Source of the DNA: Mucilaginibacter rigui
Lineage (GTDB): Bacteria; Bacteroidota; Bacteroidia; Sphingobacteriales; Sphingobacteriaceae
Direction of reading: 5' to 3'
Assembly (NCBI RefSeq): GCF_014773275.1
Contig: NZ_JACWMW010000001.1
Span: forward strand, 62,001-126,000
DNA length: 64,000 nucleotides
Shown here: piece by piece, positions 18,118 through 26,484 of the stretch
Position numbering within the stretch: position 1 is the first letter of the stretch
How the letters are laid out: the number at the start of each line of letters is the position of its first letter
Notes under the pieces: generated by a model
Told to the model about the DNA's origin: nothing
Database searches by the model: none
The model's input: only the letters and a program-made list of their open reading frames with translations
Translations under genes and position numbers: made by a program

Positions 18118-18870
18118 TTATATCCACTTACTCAAAAACTTGCCAAATTCTTCTTTATACTGATCGCCAACGGTGATGTTGATTTTGCCAATTTGTAAAG
18201 CGTTGCGGGTTATGGAGTTAATTTTATCGAGCGATACAATATAGGAGCGATGTACCCGCAAAAACCGCGTTGCAGGTAATTTTTCTTCAAGAACCTTCAG
18301 GCTGCCAAGGGTGAGGATGGCTTTTTCTGAATTCTGCAAAAATATCTTTACATAGTCCTTAAGGCTTTCCATGTATAAAATATCTTTTAGTGCTATTCGC
18401 ACCAGTTGGTACTCTACCTTAACAAATAAGTATTCGTCTTCTACCCGGCCGGTTGTAACCGTGCTTTCGGCAATAGGTGCGGTGTTGGATTTATGGAGCA
18501 GTTCGGCATAAGCCAGTGCCTTGTTAGAAGCGTGCAGAAACTCCTCGTAATTGAATGGTTTTAGCAGGTAGTCCAAGGCATCAACCCGGTAACCCTCTAA
18601 TGCAAACTGGTTGTAGGCGGTGGTGAAAATAATACGGGGTTTATTAGGCCCGCGGCTCTCCAATACCCGGGCAAGTTCAATGCCGTTTAGGTTGGGCATT
18701 TGTATATCCAGGAATATGAGGTCTACCTTGTGGTTTTGCAATCCACCCAAAGCCTCTACCGCACTGCCGTACCTGCCAACCAAATTAAGGAATGGCGTTT
18801 GCTCAATAAAGGCGCATATCAGCCCAAGGGCCAATGGCTCATCATCAACAGCTATGCAGTTTATTGTCAT
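18118..18870 (-). CDS. LytTR-type response regulator
   Basis: The 250-aa protein has a receiver domain (D9, D10 acidic pair; phospho-acceptor Asp55 in LIFLDIQMPN; Thr in FTTAYNQFA; Lys in LLKPFNYEEF) and, after a linker, a C-terminal LytTR DNA-binding domain from about residue 145 (YLFVKVEYQLVRIALKDIL, RFLRVHRSYIVSLDKI). It is encoded 2 bp after the histidine kinase gene at 18873-19946 and must be its partner. LytTR regulators usually bind direct repeats upstream of their targets; none stands out near here. Confidence 0.92.
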   Translation of the reverse strand: MTINCIAVDDEPLALGLICAFIEQTPFLNLVGRYGSAVEALGGLQNHKVDLIFLDIQMPNLNGIELARVLESRGPNKPRIIFTTAYNQFALEGYRVDALDYLLKPFNYEEFLHASNKALAYAELLHKSNTAPIAESTVTTGRVEDEYLFVKVEYQLVRIALKDILYMESLKDYVKIFLQNSEKAILTLGSLKVLEEKLPATRFLRVHRSYIVSLDKINSITRNALQIGKINITVGDQYKEEFGKFLSKWI

Positions 18871-18872
18871 GA

Positions 18873-19946
18873 TTACAGGTTAATGGATAAATTTACAATA
18901 TATGTATTTCCCTCGCCGCCATCATCTACTTTAAAAGTGTATCGGCCTTTGTAAAGCAGTTCTAACCTGCGGATAGTATTATTTAGCCCGATGCCCTGGT
19001 TCTCTTCGATGTTGTTGCCATTGGTTTTAAACACCTCGTTTTTTACAATCAGGCTTATTTTGTTATCATCCTGCTCAATAATAACATCAATAGTGCTTGG
19101 CAGGGTATCGCTCACGCCATGTTTAAAGGCGTTTTCTACAAAAGTTAAGAACAACATCGGTGCTACTGCAAAATCTTTTAAAGGTTGTGGAGTGATGAAG
19201 TTAACGGTCACTTTTTCTGTTAACCGCAGTTGCATCAGGCTGATATAATCTTTTATAAAAGCTATTTCCTGAGTTAACAGGGCTGTGCTGTTTTGGGTAT
19301 CATAAAGCACATAACGCATCATACGCGATAACTGGTGTATTGCAGTGCGCGATGTTTCTACATTGACCACCGTAAGCGCGTAGATGTTATTGAGTGTATT
19401 AAAAAAGAAATGCGGGTTTATCTGCGCTTTTAAAAAAGATAATTCTGAGCTTATCTTTTCCTGCTCCATTTGCTGGTTGCGTTGCCTGTCTTTTTGCCAG
19501 ATCTGGGTGGTGGTTATACTGGTGCTGATACCTAATACCAATGCCGATATAGCCAGGGTAAGGATATCATAACCCTGTTTGTTTTCCAGATTTTTTAATG
19601 AGTTTTTCTTTTTCATAAACGCCTCTACAAAAAGGCGCGGAAGTTCAAGGTATTTATCAAACCAACTCATAAACGCCATGATAACGGCTATTACTAATGT
19701 GATCAATAAAAAATAAATACGGCTGCGGTTTTTTAGTAAAAATTCGGGGACAAAGTAATAGGCATTGAGATAATAGGCTGCTATTAATATGATAAAAAAT
19801 AGATTCTGCTTTATCCAAAATTGGTAAGGTACATCAATACCCCAGCCAAGGGGCTGGTTAAACAATAGTACGGTGCCAAGCACTATCCATATAAGGGTTT
19901 GGATAAGGATATTAACCAGTGTGCTTTTAGATCTAAGAAATGTCAT
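18873..19946 (-). CDS. LytS-type sensor histidine kinase (His_kinase family)
   Basis: The 357-aa membrane protein has four predicted transmembrane helices in the first 150 residues (about 13-30, 48-65, 77-95, 128-148) and no periplasmic sensor domain. A short coiled coil follows, then the His-kinase core with phospho-accepting His179 in QINPHFFFNTLNNIYAL and the ATPase motifs FVENAFKHG and NQGIGLNNTIRRLEL. It should autophosphorylate and pass phosphate to the LytTR regulator just downstream. The start ATG is preceded at once by AAGGGA. The signal sensed is unknown; with no extracytoplasmic domain it may sense a membrane property or work through a partner. Confidence 0.92.
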   Translation of the reverse strand: MTFLRSKSTLVNILIQTLIWIVLGTVLLFNQPLGWGIDVPYQFWIKQNLFFIILIAAYYLNAYYFVPEFLLKNRSRIYFLLITLVIAVIMAFMSWFDKYLELPRLFVEAFMKKKNSLKNLENKQGYDILTLAISALVLGISTSITTTQIWQKDRQRNQQMEQEKISSELSFLKAQINPHFFFNTLNNIYALTVVNVETSRTAIHQLSRMMRYVLYDTQNSTALLTQEIAFIKDYISLMQLRLTEKVTVNFITPQPLKDFAVAPMLFLTFVENAFKHGVSDTLPSTIDVIIEQDDNKISLIVKNEVFKTNGNNIEENQGIGLNNTIRRLELLYKGRYTFKVDDGGEGNTYIVNLSINL

Positions 19947-20241
19947 TCCCTTGGGTTTATAATTAACAGGATATCACAATATTACAAATGATATGGCCAT
20001 AATGCCAATTATAATCTACAGGAGTTTAAAGTTTACCGACGGGCGGGCATTTTTATCAGTTAAAACTGCTTTTTAAAAGTGGACGGGTAAAAAAAAAGAC
20101 TTTAGCCGAATGAAAACAGCCCCCGGTCTATTTGTATCAGGTGCTGGTCTATCGCGTTTTTTTAGTTGCGTAAACCGCTGTTTCTTTGGGTATTGAAAGT
20201 TGATAAAAAATTTAAAAGCATAATTTAAAAAAGAAAACATC

Positions 20242-20622
20242 ATGAAAAAGCCATTCACATTAGCAGCATTATTATTAATATTAAGCACAGGTTTATTCGC
20301 AGCAACACCAGTGAAAAAAACCGGCAATGATGACGCAAACAAAGCAATTGTAGTACAGGCTATGCGCAATGCTTTAGGTTTTGGCGTTAGCATACAAAAT
20401 GTAAGCACTTCAAAAGCATCGGTAACAATTACCGATAAAAACAACAATGTTATATTATTTGATAAGTTGGCCAAAGGTAAATCGGTTGAAAAAGCCTACA
20501 ACTTATCCCAGCTTGAAAGCGGCGACTACCAGTTGGTTGTAAACGCCGATAACAACCAAGTTACTAAAAAACTACATGTGTACGAAGAGTACGGCACTAA
20601 AGCGTATATCTTTTTACAATAA
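20242..20622 (+). CDS. Small secreted beta-sandwich-like protein
   Basis: The 126-aa product has a signal peptide (MKKPFTLAALLLILSTGLFA) and one domain with alternating strands: VSIQNVSTSKASVTITDKN, VILFDKLAKG, LESGDYQLVVNADNNQVTKKLHVY. The ESGDYQLVV-type segment resembles the C-terminal sorting or Ig-like domains of type IX secretion cargo and DUF3244-like proteins. It is the whole protein here, not a tail. No function can be assigned. It has its own terminator (20651-20681). Confidence 0.7.
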   Translation: MKKPFTLAALLLILSTGLFAATPVKKTGNDDANKAIVVQAMRNALGFGVSIQNVSTSKASVTITDKNNNVILFDKLAKGKSVEKAYNLSQLESGDYQLVVNADNNQVTKKLHVYEEYGTKAYIFLQ

Positions 20623-20650
20623 GCCATAATGCAAACCCGGTATAAAACGA

Positions 20651-20681
20651 TGCCCCTGTATAAACAGGGGCATTTTTTTTT
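20651..20681 (+). terminator. Intrinsic terminator
   Basis: GCCCCTGT and ACAGGGGC pair around ATAA, followed by A and eight T. Confidence 0.9.
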
Positions 20682-20801
20682 AAATTTTAACGGTTAAAAA
20701 CGGGCCTTCGTCTATGTTCTTGCGGCGGCTATCTATTACGTTTTTATATAGGCAGATAAAGATATTTATTTGTGTACCCGATATATTTGAGGGCAAATTT
20801 T

Positions 20802-20860
20802 CACAAAAAGGCACAGGGGTTTTTTAATTGAGATTTAGTTGGCCTCTGTGCTCTTTGTGT
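20802..20860. repeat. Imperfect inverted repeat in a long intergenic region
   Basis: CACAAAAAGGCACAGGGG and CCTCTGTGCTCTTTGTGT pair with a few mismatches around a 23-nt loop. This type of element recurs in related genomes. Nothing else is visible in the gap 20682-21099 beyond AT-rich leader DNA. Confidence 0.55.
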
Positions 20861-21099
20861 TACTTATTGCCACTTTCCCATGCTGTTAATTCCTCTTAAT
20901 GCTTGCAAATTATTGCGAATTTTACAAAATATAAACTTTACAAAAACAAATTAGCTATAATTGGGTTATGCCATACACTGCTTGTTAGCTAATACGTTAA
21001 GTAATTAGTTTCAGCGCCGGCCTGCACCAGGTATTGCATAGCCCGACAAAAAAATCAAACAACAAACAAATACATCTATACATTAATCTTTTACAAATT

Positions 21100-21594
21100 A
21101 TGAAAATTATCAAAGCTTTACTTTTATTAACTATAGTTTTTAGTGTTAGTTCGTGCATTAAAGAGGATAATAACCCTACAAGAATATATGCAATTACAGC
21201 TAATGTTGACGGCAGCGCTACCTCTTTTAATACTAATGTTACAAGTACTACCGGCACTACAAGCGGTAGTGTATTAACTACTATTAAGGGTAATGCAGCA
21301 GACGGAAGCACCTTGTCTATAACTATAAAAGGTGACCTTGTTGAAGGTAAAACGTATTCGGCTGCAACAGTTGGTGCTACGCAAACACCAATTATCTCGT
21401 ATGTATTAGGTAGTGATACTTATTTAAATAATAATACCGGTGCAAACCTGGTAAGTGTTACCATTACCGAGGCTACAGATACTTTGGTTGAAGGAACCTT
21501 TAAAGGCGACCTTGCAACGGTTGCAACAGGTGATGCTACTGTTAAAAATAAAGCAATAACCAACGGTATATTTACTGCCAAAGTAGTAAAATAG
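21100..21594 (+). CDS. Small lipoprotein, first of a paralogous pair
   Basis: The product (164 aa from ATG 21100) has a lipoprotein signal (MKIIKALLLLTIVFSVSSC, Cys 19) and a beta-rich domain. It shares a block pattern with the gene at 21802: VDGSATSFNTN / VDIDGTPTVFTTN, LSITIKGDLVEGKTYS / VSLTINGSVIAGKTYLS, LVEGTFKGDL / RIEGTFTGIV, NGIFTAKVVK / NGKFKVAIISK. The two are therefore tandem paralogues. The 'EGTF.G' C-terminal signature is typical of small Bacteroidota lipoproteins of unknown function, probably surface or periplasmic. ATG 21100 is chosen because the upstream in-frame ATG (21034) would bury the signal peptide. Confidence 0.75.
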   Translation: MKIIKALLLLTIVFSVSSCIKEDNNPTRIYAITANVDGSATSFNTNVTSTTGTTSGSVLTTIKGNAADGSTLSITIKGDLVEGKTYSAATVGATQTPIISYVLGSDTYLNNNTGANLVSVTITEATDTLVEGTFKGDLATVATGDATVKNKAITNGIFTAKVVK

Positions 21595-21621
21595 ATATTA
21601 CAGCATTATCTGTATAGAAAG

Positions 21622-21648
21622 TGCCCCGGTGTTTGCCGGGGCATTTTT
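21622..21648 (+). terminator. Intrinsic terminator
   Basis: GCCCCGG and CCGGGGC stem around TGTTTG, followed by ATTTTT. Confidence 0.88.
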
Positions 21649-21801
21649 ATGCTGTTACCGGGCAAAAACCATTATCGATAATATGTTATGGTTTAATATT
21701 TTTACTCCATGTTAAATTAATTTCTTAATTTAAGTATTTTCGCGGGGTTTTAAGAATAAGCAAATCAATAAATTACACGCTATAATAAACAATTACACAT
21801 T

Positions 21802-22311
21802 ATGAGATCAATTAAAGCTTTAATGCTTTTAACAATTGCATTCACTGTTATCGCATTCAGTTCATGCAAAAAAGACAACAACGAAGACACGTTAGCTACA
21901 AGCACTATAACTGTTGATATTGACGGTACACCTACCGTATTTACTACCAATACCGTTGCGCTTAAAGGCGAATTAAACGGAAAAGAGATTACCAGTGTGC
22001 AGGGAACCGATAAAACTGGGAATACCGTTTCATTAACCATTAACGGAAGTGTAATAGCCGGCAAAACCTATTTATCAAACGCGACTGAAATTGAGAACAA
22101 ATCGAACTTTTTGTTTACAACAGCAAATGATGTAGATATTTATTCTAATGATGACGCTTCTGTTCAATCTATCACGGTAACAAGTGTATCAGCAAATCGT
22201 ATTGAAGGTACCTTTACAGGCATCGTTAACACATCTTTATTTGGTAACGGAGCTATTAAAGTTAAATCGTTTACCAATGGCAAGTTTAAAGTTGCTATAA
22301 TTAGTAAATAA
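21802..22311 (+). CDS. Small lipoprotein, second of a paralogous pair
   Basis: The 169-aa lipoprotein (MRSIKALMLLTIAFTVIAFSSC, lipobox Cys 22) is a paralogue of the gene at 21100, with the same length and motif order. Sequence between the conserved blocks has diverged widely, so the duplication is not recent. Each copy has its own promoter region and terminator, so they are separate transcripts. The function is unknown. Attachment to the outer membrane is likely: the residues after the Cys are KKDNNED, and acidic residues near the Cys are common in Bacteroidota surface lipoproteins. Confidence 0.75.
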   Translation: MRSIKALMLLTIAFTVIAFSSCKKDNNEDTLATSTITVDIDGTPTVFTTNTVALKGELNGKEITSVQGTDKTGNTVSLTINGSVIAGKTYLSNATEIENKSNFLFTTANDVDIYSNDDASVQSITVTSVSANRIEGTFTGIVNTSLFGNGAIKVKSFTNGKFKVAIISK

Positions 22312-22323
22312 TATACTTAGCTT

Positions 22324-22362
22324 AAACCAGAAAGCCCTGCTAATAGCGGGGCTTTCTGGTTT
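22324..22362. terminator. Strong hairpin terminator
   Basis: AAACCAGAAAGCCC(T/C)GC and its complement form a stem of about 17 bp with loop TAATA, ending in TTTAATATT. It can serve the lipoprotein gene (+) and the minus-strand gene at 22400. Confidence 0.85.
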
Positions 22363-22370
22363 AATATTAT

Positions 22371-22400
22371 TCTGTTAATACCGTAAACTTAAAATCAAGC
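22371..22400. repeat. 30-bp direct repeat, copy 1 (matches the 3' end of bshC)
   Basis: This 30-bp stretch is identical in 29 of 30 positions to 23076-23105, the last codons of bshC. Read on the minus strand it still encodes LDFKFTVLTE and a stop. It lies on the far side of the 22400-23017 gene, so that gene is flanked by two copies of the bshC end. Confidence 0.9.
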
Positions 22401-23017
22401 TATTTAAAATCTTCATACTTCAGGGTCTTTAAATCCTCTAGCTTTATTGTCGGGGATTTATATTGCTCAATTGGTATGGATAAAGCTTGCGGCTGGTTCT
22501 TGGCAAATGGCACTTTGTAGCCATCTCCATCTTTTGTTGTTAAAAAAACATTATCATATTCTTTATCCGCTTTATCTAAATAAATCATGGTAGGTTTATT
22601 TACTAAATAATCCGTTGCATAATCATCTCCCTTTTTAATAGTAGCCCAAGCATGCACATCTGCCTGCCATTTAATATCAATTGGATATTTTAGAAAATTA
22701 GTAGCAAAACAGAATATAGACAGATCTGTGTCAAAGGGGAATATAATTGCAAAGGAATCAGGGGAGAGCTGGTATAAACGCGGTAATGCCGCAAAATCAT
22801 CCTTATTATAACTATTGCAAAATTCTGTCAACGCCGTTTTTATTTGAAAGTGTTCGACGTTTTGTACAATGATTAATTTGTCATTAGGTTTTTCTACGGT
22901 AGGTATTTTGTCTAACGAGGGCCTGCTTATATCTTTAGCAGATTTATTAGTTGAGACACAAGCCTTGAAAATAATTATTACCAGTAAAGCAGCGATAACG
23001 AGTAGTATAACTTTCAT
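22400..23017 (-). CDS. Hypothetical membrane-anchored protein inserted after bshC
   Basis: I do not recognise this 205-aa family. It starts with a hydrophobic segment (MKVILLVIAALLVIIIFKAC) that is either a signal anchor or a lipoprotein signal (AC at 19-20). A basic linker and a soluble domain follow (FCNSYNKDDFAALPRLYQLS, DSFAIIFPFDTDLSIFCFATN, YPIDIKWQADVHAWATIKKG). It is enclosed by a 30-bp direct repeat of the bshC 3' end, so it appears to have been inserted just downstream of bshC. Base use is more AT-rich than bshC. The stop TAG overlaps the outer repeat by one base. Confidence 0.65.
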   Translation of the reverse strand: MKVILLVIAALLVIIIFKACVSTNKSAKDISRPSLDKIPTVEKPNDKLIIVQNVEHFQIKTALTEFCNSYNKDDFAALPRLYQLSPDSFAIIFPFDTDLSIFCFATNFLKYPIDIKWQADVHAWATIKKGDDYATDYLVNKPTMIYLDKADKEYDNVFLTTKDGDGYKVPFAKNQPQALSIPIEQYKSPTIKLEDLKTLKYEDFK

Positions 23018-23071
23018 TATTGTGAAGGGTTTATACTAAATTATGCATTATCAACCAATTAATCAAGCATG

Positions 23072-24682
23072 CTACTCTGTCAATACCGTAAACTTAAAAT
23101 CAAGCGGTTCAAAGTTGCGGATAAGTTCGTCTATAAAAAGCTGGCCCCATTTTACATAGCTGAGGCCGAAGTTCTCTGAACGTTCCTGCAGGCTGTTGTT
23201 TGGGAAAATATCTGCCTTGATGTGTTCTATCTGTTCCAGGCGGGTATGGTAATTGCGTTTCTCGGCTTTTACCAGTTTCTTTTGCAGGTTATCAATAGCA
23301 TGTTTAAGGCGTGCCTGTACCGCTGCTGCCGATGGCTCAAGCGTGCTGTCTATTTTATGGGCGCGGAGTTTTATTTTTTCAAAGGCACGTTCCAGCTCGC
23401 GCCATTCGTCGGCAAGGGAAAGATCGTGGTTGCTGTGCTTTTTTACCCAGTTGTTTTTTATCTCGTCGGCGCTTTTAAAGATCTCGGCAGGGGCGAGCTC
23501 CATGCTTTTTATCTTGGCCGCGGTTTCTTTACGGATAACCAGGCCCGAGTTACGCAGTATCAGTATCGGGAAATCAACCTTATAGAAATCGAAGTTTGAT
23601 TTAAGCTCCAGCCAGTAAACCACTTCGGCCCCACCACCTACGTAGGCAATGTTTGGCAGTATGCATTCCTGGTATAGCGGGCGCATTACCACATTAGGGC
23701 TAAACCTTTCGGGTGCGGTGTTTATCTCCTGTTTTAATTCAGCCTCAGTAAAGCTGATATCGGTATTCATAACGCTGTAGCGGCCGTTCTCAAAAACAAG
23801 GCGTTCGCGCAGGTTGTCTTTCAGGTAAAAGAAGTTTATCTCGCGTGGGTTTACCTGGATGTGTACACCCAGTTTTTGCAGTTTTTCGTTTACAGCGGTA
23901 ATATTTTTAAAGCTGTTTTGCCCGGTGATATCCTGCTCCATAATAGGGGCGAAGGATTGTTTGAGGCGATGGTCGTCGGCATCAATAATAACCAGCCCAT
24001 AGCGGCCAAAAAGGGCATTCACCAGGTAGCGGGTAGCATCGGCAAGCTTATTAAACTTGGTGTATGCGGTTTCTACCATTTCACCCAGATCGCCCGAGTA
24101 CCCGTCTATGCCCAGTACGCCTTTATACTGGTTAATGGCCTGGCGCATGGTATCCGGGTTGATACGGCCGGTAGCGCCCGATGCCTCATACCACCAGTGT
24201 ACCTTTTTTCCGCCAATGTTGGTGTAGTTTATCTCGGCAAAATCATGGTCCTCAGAAGCCATCCAGTAAACCGGGATAAAATTTTTATCAGGGTGTGCCT
24301 CTTTAAGTTGGCGGGTAAGTTTTATGGCTGTTACTATTTTGTAGATAAAATATAGCGGGCCGGTAAATATATTAAGCTGGTGGCCGGTTGTAACCGTGTA
24401 AGTATCGGCTTCCTTTAGTAATTGGATGTGTTTGCGGATAAAATCGGCAGACTCCAGCTCGGGTTCGCCTTTTTGGGAATTACCAAAGTACTGTTCCGTT
24501 AATACCTCTGCTAACAGATCGCGGTTGGCAATAACTTTTTTATGATCGAATAACTCGGCAAACCCTTCAAGAGTGGGGCGGTGGCTGTAAAATGACCTTA
24601 ACTCCGGAACATTCTCCAGGTAATCAATAACCGTTTGGGAAAAGTATCCCGTGTCTTTATAGTCAATACAGGCTGCGTCCAT
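23072..24682 (-). CDS. bshC: Bacillithiol biosynthesis cysteine-adding enzyme BshC
   Basis: The 536-aa protein joins cysteine to glucosaminyl-malate, the last step of bacillithiol synthesis, in the cytoplasm. TGHQLNIFTGPLYFIYKIV contains the HxxxxTGP nucleotide-binding signature. YWMASEDHDFAEINYTNI is the HxGH-like part. PNIAYVGGGAEVVYWLELK is the family's conserved core, and a coiled coil occupies about residues 425-485. The length matches Bacillus BshC (about 540 aa). The partner genes bshA and bshB are not in the window. The last codons are duplicated beyond the neighbouring hypothetical gene (22371-22400), so the original downstream junction has been displaced. Confidence 0.93.
   Translation of the reverse strand: MDAACIDYKDTGYFSQTVIDYLENVPELRSFYSHRPTLEGFAELFDHKKVIANRDLLAEVLTEQYFGNSQKGEPELESADFIRKHIQLLKEADTYTVTTGHQLNIFTGPLYFIYKIVTAIKLTRQLKEAHPDKNFIPVYWMASEDHDFAEINYTNIGGKKVHWWYEASGATGRINPDTMRQAINQYKGVLGIDGYSGDLGEMVETAYTKFNKLADATRYLVNALFGRYGLVIIDADDHRLKQSFAPIMEQDITGQNSFKNITAVNEKLQKLGVHIQVNPREINFFYLKDNLRERLVFENGRYSVMNTDISFTEAELKQEINTAPERFSPNVVMRPLYQECILPNIAYVGGGAEVVYWLELKSNFDFYKVDFPILILRNSGLVIRKETAAKIKSMELAPAEIFKSADEIKNNWVKKHSNHDLSLADEWRELERAFEKIKLRAHKIDSTLEPSAAAVQARLKHAIDNLQKKLVKAEKRNYHTRLEQIEHIKADIFPNNSLQERSENFGLSYVKWGQLFIDELIRNFEPLDFKFTVLTE
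23076..23105. repeat. 30-bp direct repeat, copy 2 (inside bshC)
   Basis: The copy inside the bshC coding sequence (codons for LDFKFTVLTE) differs from the outer copy only at one position (C versus T). The two are 705 bp apart, start to start. Confidence 0.9.
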
Positions 24683-24796
24683 TTTATTTACGATTGCAGA
24701 TTTACGATTTTAGATTGATGCCTAATTCCTTAAACCCTGAACATCGAAATTAGATTTTAATATCTTAATAGCAATACATGGCCGGTAAAAAGGGTT

Positions 24797-26131
24797 TTAT
24801 TTTACAATTTGTCCATAAAGGTCAAAGTCTTCGGCGGTGTTAATTTTAACGTTAACAAAGGTGCCAACGGCTGCATAATCTATGGCTGCGTTAATTAAAA
24901 CCTCGTTATCAACTTCAGGCGAATCATATTCGGTACGGCCAACAAAATAGCCGCCGTCTTTCTTATCAATCAGTACCTTATAGGTATTGCCTATTTTTTC
25001 CTGGTTTTTATCGAACGAGATGCCCTGCTGAATTTCCATGATGGCATCAGCGCGCTCCTGTTTTACTTCTTCAGGTACATCATCAACCAATGAGTGGGCG
25101 TGTGTTTTTTCCTCATGCGAGTAAGTAAAGCAGCCCAGGCGGTCAAATTTGGTATCCTCAACCCATTGTGCCATCTCTTCAAAATCCTGCTGGGTTTCGC
25201 CGGGGTAGCCGGTTATTAGCGTGGTACGCATGGCGATGTTCGGCACACGGTCGCGGATCTCGTTTACTACGTCGATAGTTTTTTGCTTAGTTAAGCCGCG
25301 GCGCATTGATTTCAGCATGTTATCTGTAATATGCTGTAAAGGCATGTCCAAATACTTGCAAATGTTATCGCGCTCGTTCATCACTTCCAGTATCTCCATC
25401 GGGAAACCGGAAGGGTAGGCGTACTGCAGCCTGATCCATTCTACGCCGTTCACATCGCTTAAGCGGCGCAACAATTCATCAAGATTACGTTTACCATACA
25501 GGTCGAGGCCATAGTAGGTTAGGTCCTGGGCAATCAGGATCAGTTCTTTTGTGCCGTTTTTAACCAGGCTTTCGGCATTTTTAACCAATTGCTCCATCGG
25601 TGTGCTTACGTGCTTGCCACGCATCAGCGGGATGGCACAGAATGAACACGGGCGGTTACAGCCCTCGGCAATTTTAAAATAAGCAAAGTGCGATGGAGTG
25701 GTAAGCAGGCGTTCGCCAATTAGTTCGTGGCGGTAGTCGGCACCAATGTTATGCAGGATGTTTTGCAGATCATTTGTGCCGAAGTAAGCATCAACGTTGG
25801 TGATCTCGGCTTCCAGTTCGGGTTTGTAGCGTTCGCTCAGGCAACCGGTAACAATCACTTTGCCAACTTTACCCTGGTCCTTTAGCTCGCTGTATTGCAA
25901 AATGGTATCGATAGATTCCTGTTTGGCATTATCAATGAACCCACAGGTGTTTATCACGATGATATCATCGCTGCGCATTTTATCAGATTCATGAACCACA
26001 TCATAAGCGCTGCCCTTAAGCTGGCCCATCAGTACCTCACTATCGTAAATGTTTTTTGAACAGCCCAAAGTAACCACGTTTACACGGGGTTTGCTTTTTA
26101 GTATCGGCTTGGTAATTTCTTTTGTCCTCAT
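24797..26131 (-). CDS. rimO: Ribosomal protein S12 methylthiotransferase RimO
   Basis: The 444-aa radical-SAM enzyme adds a methylthio group to an aspartate of ribosomal protein S12. The N-terminal UPF0004 domain (VVTLGCSKNIYDSEVLMGQL, NTCGFIDNAKQES, VTGCLSERY) holds three cluster Cys. The radical-SAM core has the CxxxCxxC motif in AEGCNRPCSFCAIPLMRGKH. The C-terminal TRAM domain ends with FVNVKINTAEDFDLYGQ. LGCSKN and AIPLMRG separate RimO from MiaB. It lies downstream of ftsY on the same strand, but a decayed GxxExxY element (26143-26477) now occupies the 353-bp gap, ending only 12 bp before the rimO ATG. Confidence 0.95.
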   Translation of the reverse strand: MRTKEITKPILKSKPRVNVVTLGCSKNIYDSEVLMGQLKGSAYDVVHESDKMRSDDIIVINTCGFIDNAKQESIDTILQYSELKDQGKVGKVIVTGCLSERYKPELEAEITNVDAYFGTNDLQNILHNIGADYRHELIGERLLTTPSHFAYFKIAEGCNRPCSFCAIPLMRGKHVSTPMEQLVKNAESLVKNGTKELILIAQDLTYYGLDLYGKRNLDELLRRLSDVNGVEWIRLQYAYPSGFPMEILEVMNERDNICKYLDMPLQHITDNMLKSMRRGLTKQKTIDVVNEIRDRVPNIAMRTTLITGYPGETQQDFEEMAQWVEDTKFDRLGCFTYSHEEKTHAHSLVDDVPEEVKQERADAIMEIQQGISFDKNQEKIGNTYKVLIDKKDGGYFVGRTEYDSPEVDNEVLINAAIDYAAVGTFVNVKINTAEDFDLYGQIVK

Positions 26132-26142
26132 TATGTTTTTTC

Positions 26143-26477
26143 TTTCACCGATTAACTGATTTTTTTGATTTCACAGATTTTGGTCTATCGGTCAACTAAA
26201 CAGAAAATCGTTTTATGGAGCAGCTTACATTACCGAAGTTTATAAGCAGCCCGGTTTTTACTTTCGCCGCCCTTAAATACGACAGCACTTGCTTTTGAAA
26301 TAATATAGGCGTGTATATGCTTGCAAAAGATTTTATTTCGACAATAACCTTGTTTGCAACAAAAAAGTCACAACGGAAATGCCAACGAGTTTGTCTTTAA
26401 AATATAGATTGAACTCTCTTTCGAACTCAGCCATTTCTAATCAGTGAAATCGTTCTAATCGTTATCAATCGGTGAAA
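26143..26477. mobile_element. Inverted-repeat-bounded unit carrying a GxxExxY pseudogene
   Basis: The left arm (26143-26179) reads TTTCACCGATT...GATTTCACAGATT. The right arm (26439-26477), reverse complemented, reads TTTCACCGATT...GATTTCACTGATT. The outer 11 bases are identical and the inner 14 differ once. The 335-bp unit fills the rimO-ftsY gap and encloses only the decayed GxxExxY gene. This looks like a small non-autonomous mobile unit; no transposase is present. Confidence 0.55.
26196..26434 (-). pseudogene. GxxExxY protein remnant (PD-(D/E)XK-like), truncated and frameshifted
   Basis: The minus strand from ATG 26434 reads EFNLYFKDKLVG. One base is then missing, and the neighbouring frame continues FRCDFFVANKVIVEIKS, QVLSYLRAAKVKTGLLINFG and a stop at 26196. 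These are the middle and C-terminal blocks of the GxxExxY family; one G restored after LVG would join them as LVGDFRCDFFV. The N-terminal 50 or so residues, including the GxxExxY motif, are gone. Intact members are about 125-130 aa. This copy should be non-functional. Confidence 0.8.
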
Positions 26478-26484
26478 ACAATAA

